DNA from: Thermococcus pacificus
GTDB lineage: Archaea; Methanobacteriota_B; Thermococci; Thermococcales; Thermococcaceae
Assembly (NCBI RefSeq): GCF_002214485.1
Contig: NZ_CP015102.1
Span: forward strand, 1-64,000
Length of the DNA: 64,000 nucleotides
Direction: 5' to 3'
The position numbers were made by a program, and so were the translations under genes. Of the stretch, positions 61,449 through 64,000 are shown one piece after another (the first letter of the stretch is position 1; each line of letters opens with the position of its first letter). The notes under the pieces were generated by a model. It worked only from the letters and a program-made list of their open reading frames with translations, was not told where the DNA came from and searched no databases.

Positions 61449-61700
61449 CTACGAGCACGTAGTCTCCGGGGATATCTTCTGGAAAAGCAGGTTGTACCGT
61501 GTCTTTCCCTTGATCACCCACACCTCAACGTACTCGAGGTCTCCAGCCTGACGGACCACCATCCAGAGAATCCCAAAGCCTTTCCTCTGGGGGAAGTTCT
61601 TGAGGATTTTCCTCACACGAGTTCCCGGCCCAATGGAACCACTTTTCTCCTCCCTACCGCCCAGGAGGCACCATATTTCTTCGGTTCCCAGAAACCTCAA
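61449..61700 (-). CDS. small hypothetical protein
   Basis: An 83-residue ORF starting with TTG at 61700, basic, with a few strands (E-Y-V-E-V-W-V-I-K-G-K-T-R). No ribosome binding site is clear, and the start codon lies within the promoter region of speE on the other strand. Unrecognised. The real start may be internal, or the ORF may not be a gene. Confidence 0.35.
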   Translation of the reverse strand: MRFLGTEEIWCLLGGREEKSGSIGPGTRVRKILKNFPQRKGFGILWMVVRQAGDLEYVEVWVIKGKTRYNLLFQKISPETTCS

Positions 61701-61740
61701 GCTTTAAAACCCAATGTCCTACCTAATCCCGGTGAGACTC

Positions 61741-62613
61741 ATGGGATACAACGAGCAGGAAAGGGCTTTCATCGAATGGTATCCACGCGGTTATGGGGTT
61801 GGCTTCAAGGTCACGAGGAGGCTCTTCGAGACCCAGACCGATTATCAGAGGCTCGAGATCTACGAGACAGAGGGATTCGGCAAACTGCTCGTCCTCGACG
61901 GGACGGTCCAGCTCGTGGAGATAGGAGAGGAGAGCTACCACGAGGTTCTCGTGCACCCGGTTCTTCTCGCCCACCCCAATCCGAAGAGGGTGCTCGTAAT
62001 CGGCGGCGGTGACGGAGGGACGCTCAGGGAGGTTCTGAGACACAAGACCGTTGAGAAGGCAACGATGGTCGAGATAGACGACGCCGTTGTCGAGGCATCC
62101 TACCTCTACCTCGACGTTGCCAAAGACCTGCTCGACAGGCTCATAAAGAATGAGGAACCACGGGCCGAGCTCATAATTGGCGACGGAGTGAAGTACCTGC
62201 GCGAGAGCGAGGAGAAGTTCGACGCCATAATAGTGGACTCTACCGACCCCGTTGGCCCGGCGAAGCTCCTCTTTTCAGAGGGATTCTACAGGGACGCTTA
62301 CGAGAAGCTCAACGACAGAGGGCTGTACATCACCCAGGCCGGGAGCGTCTACCTCTTCACCAACGAGCTGCTAGATGCATACAGGGGAATGAAGAAGGTT
62401 TTCGACAGGGTTTACTACTTCAGCTTCCCGGTCATCGGCTACGCCTCACCGTGGAGCTTCCTCGTTGGCGTCAAGGGGGACATCGACTTCACGAAGGTCG
62501 ACCTTGAGAGGGCAAAGGAGCTCAAGCTCCACTACTATGACCCAGAGAGGCACGAGACTCTGTTCCAGATGCCACGCTACGTCAGGAAGCTCCTCGAGGA
62601 GCAGGGCGAGTGA
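61741..62613 (+). CDS. speE: polyamine aminopropyltransferase
   Basis: A 290-residue spermidine-synthase family enzyme: [12 protein letters not shown] (motif I), V-E-I-D-D-A-V-V, and [13 protein letters not shown] for the second acidic site. In Thermococcus the enzyme adds aminopropyl groups to agmatine, giving N1-aminopropylagmatine. It stands 314 bases after pdaD. GGTGAG precedes the ATG at 61741; an ATG at 61714 is possible. The gctttaaaac element (61700-61709) is the likely TATA box. Confidence 0.94.
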   Translation: MGYNEQERAFIEWYPRGYGVGFKVTRRLFETQTDYQRLEIYETEGFGKLLVLDGTVQLVEIGEESYHEVLVHPVLLAHPNPKRVLVIGGGDGGTLREVLRHKTVEKATMVEIDDAVVEASYLYLDVAKDLLDRLIKNEEPRAELIIGDGVKYLRESEEKFDAIIVDSTDPVGPAKLLFSEGFYRDAYEKLNDRGLYITQAGSVYLFTNELLDAYRGMKKVFDRVYYFSFPVIGYASPWSFLVGVKGDIDFTKVDLERAKELKLHYYDPERHETLFQMPRYVRKLLEEQGE

Positions 62614-62730
62614 ACCATTCCCTGCTCTTTCTATTCTCCCCCTTCATTGATGGACTCCTGCCACCGGAAACTCTGGAAAGCCTTATGAGGAGGTCATCCA
62701 ATATTCGCAAGAAGCGAACGGGTGAGGTGA

Positions 62731-63381
62731 ATGGGTAAGGACGAGGTTCTGGTAGAGATAGACAGGCGTATTAAGCGCCTCGAGGCTGAGATCTCGATGG
62801 CGGAGGAGAGGATGCGCTACCTAGAAGAGATAGGGGCGCCTGTCAAGTACAGGGCCCTCCAGAGGAAGGATTACACCGTCTACTACCTTATCCTCATGGG
62901 GGTCTGGATAGTCATAGGCATGCTGGCTCTCCTCCTCATGAAGAACCGCCTCCCGTACTACTTCAACGTCCCGCTCATGCCCTACTTCATCATAGCCCTC
63001 GTCCTCCTCGTCGCTCCCGCGGTTTACCTCATCTGGAGCCGGAGGGAGTCACCGCCGACCCCAATGGAGGACTTAGAGGAGAGGGAGAGGCTCTCCAGGG
63101 TGGTTCTAAACCTTTTCTACCGCCCGCTGAGGGAGGCCGTGGAGGAGAACGATATGGAGAAAATGCGGGCTCTCGCCGATGAGCTCCTTAGCAACCCCGT
63201 TTTAGCCAGCGGCGTTGAGAGGATGGCCGAGGGCGACCCAAAGCTCAACGCCTACGCCCTCTACCTCTACGCCAGCTACACGCCAGAGCTGGAAAGCGAG
63301 GTGAGGGATACCATCGAAAAGCTCACCAACAGGCCCCTGAAGGTCCTTCTATCCGGCCTACTGGAGAAAGAGAGGGACTGA
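62731..63381 (+). CDS. coiled-coil membrane protein
   Basis: A 216-residue protein: an N-terminal coiled coil (about 5-35), two transmembrane helices (about 50-70 and 82-102) and a C-terminal helical domain (about 115-215) with L-x-x-x-L spacing. I do not recognise a family. GGTGAGGTGA precedes the ATG. It is followed in the same direction by another unrecognised gene. Confidence 0.7.
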   Translation: MGKDEVLVEIDRRIKRLEAEISMAEERMRYLEEIGAPVKYRALQRKDYTVYYLILMGVWIVIGMLALLLMKNRLPYYFNVPLMPYFIIALVLLVAPAVYLIWSRRESPPTPMEDLEERERLSRVVLNLFYRPLREAVEENDMEKMRALADELLSNPVLASGVERMAEGDPKLNAYALYLYASYTPELESEVRDTIEKLTNRPLKVLLSGLLEKERD

Positions 63382-63457
63382 CCTCCCCTTCTGAAGAGCG
63401 AGGCCTTCGGGAGAAAAAGGTAACGTTATAACCCCACCTGCAGTTCTTCAATCGGTG

Positions 63458-64000
63458 ATGTGCTTGAGGCTGGAGGTTCTCAGCAAGGAGGATATGAACG
63501 CCCTGTCGAGGGAGCTGAGCAGGGCAGGGATAATGAACAGGACGAAGGAGGAGGTTTCCCCCCAGATATCCCACTACATTGTCATCGAAGAAACCTACGC
63601 GGAGCTTCTCGAAAAAGCTGAGGGCATCGAGCCCCTGGAGGAATACCTTGAGGAGCTCAGGGCCGCCTACGAGGAGATGCTCGCTGATTGGAATGTTGGC
63701 GAGGAGAGGACTCTTGAGGGCCTTTTTGATGAGTCCGACCCTGGAAAGCTGATACTAGTAACCGCCCTCATGGAATCGGAGGCAGTCAAGGAGGACAACG
63801 GAAAGCTGATTCTGAAGGAAAAGCCCGCCCTCGACGTCCTGAAGGTTGAGCTCCGCTTCCCGATAGAGGAGCTCGAAGAATACCTTGAAGAGCTGGAGGA
63901 GCGCTTCAATCCGAGCATGGTCACGGAGTACATCCTCGAGAAGAACTACTACGTCGAGGTCATGGAAGTTGATAGAGAGCTCGTTGAGGCCGCCCTTGAG
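63458..64000 (+). CDS. partial acidic coiled-coil protein, cut by window end
   Basis: An open frame running to the last base, at least 181 residues. The product is very acidic, with repeated helical E-x-L-E-E-Y-L-E-E-L segments (about residues 57-65 and 138-147), which suggests two copies of a similar module. A gttataac TATA box lies at 63424-63431. Starts at ATG 63458 or TTG 63464 (after GGTGAT) are both possible. Unrecognised. Confidence 0.6.
   Translation, partial: MCLRLEVLSKEDMNALSRELSRAGIMNRTKEEVSPQISHYIVIEETYAELLEKAEGIEPLEEYLEELRAAYEEMLADWNVGEERTLEGLFDESDPGKLILVTALMESEAVKEDNGKLILKEKPALDVLKVELRFPIEELEEYLEELEERFNPSMVTEYILEKNYYVEVMEVDRELVEAALE

Overview
The window is chromosomal DNA from a hyperthermophilic euryarchaeon of the order Thermococcales, most likely a Thermococcus. 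The evidence is a type III (AMP-pathway) Rubisco, an archaeal histone, a TFB, Gar1, SRP19, the Cgi121 subunit of KEOPS, Hel308/Hjm, a Phr-type heat-shock regulator, di-myo-inositol-phosphate (DIP) synthesis genes, pyruvoyl arginine decarboxylase, and A/T-rich TATA boxes with GGTGA-type ribosome binding sites before most genes. From memory, the run rbcL - histone - phosphoesterase - TFB - Gar1 - inositol kinase - NUDIX and onward to inositol-phosphate synthase keeps the order of the T. kodakarensis TK2290-TK2278 region. Coding density is very high, with many 1-30 bp overlaps. No transposase, CRISPR array or rRNA was seen.

Layout. 1-9.1 kb: a helical-repeat protein, a TRM11-like methylase, a PemK-type toxin-antitoxin pair, a CoA-binding protein, NfeD/YgjP, a radical SAM protein, a glycerate kinase broken by a one-base frameshift, a DUF371 protein, a small unrecognised ORF and ribosomal protein S17e. 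9.1-14.2 kb: Phr, thymidine kinase, Rubisco, histone and the operon Gar1-TFB-phosphoesterase. 14.3-24 kb: inositol kinase, a C/D box sRNA in front of a NUDIX gene, an Mth938-like protein, an ABC exporter, Dph6, the fused IPCT/DIPP synthase, inositol-phosphate synthase, PyrF, a PUA protein and RibL. 24-27.3 kb: a cell-division/partition block (RHH protein, ParA, FtsZ, CdrS-like RHH) and Cgi121. 27.4-30.4 kb: aminotransferase and membrane transport. 30.4-31.7 kb: a gene-poor stretch made of two diverged tandem copies of a roughly 0.56 kb unit, then tRNA-Leu(UAG). 31.8-35.7 kb: four back-to-back DUF2178-like membrane genes, an XRE regulator, another membrane protein and a NatAB-type ABC transporter behind a pair of tandem operators. 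35.7-40.4 kb: UPF0201, a ZIP transporter, a UPF0200 kinase and Hel308, the last divergent from an unknown gene across one shared TATA box. 40.4-46.8 kb: an Opp/Dpp peptide transporter whose binding protein looks circularly permuted. 47-51.8 kb: a RAM-domain protein, SRP19, DUF257, TrmI and the SudB/SudA (NfnSL-like) flavoenzyme with SurR-like motifs around its TATA box. 51.8-55.2 kb: an HTH regulator facing a UbiA-glycosyltransferase pair, a second C/D-like sRNA and GcvH. 55.4-60.8 kb: an Mrp antiporter operon without MrpA, an AbrB-ACT protein and a CPA2 antiporter. 61-64 kb: PdaD and SpeE for polyamines, then two unrecognised genes, the last cut by the window end.

Functionally, the window joins thermoprotection (DIP, polyamines, histone, Phr), information processing (TFB, Gar1, TrmI, SRP19, KEOPS, sRNAs, Hel308), division and partition, and Na+/H+ and redox energetics. 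The least explained pieces are the DUF2178 array with its tandem operators, the permuted binding protein, the tandem-duplicated intergenic block and the two sRNA candidates.
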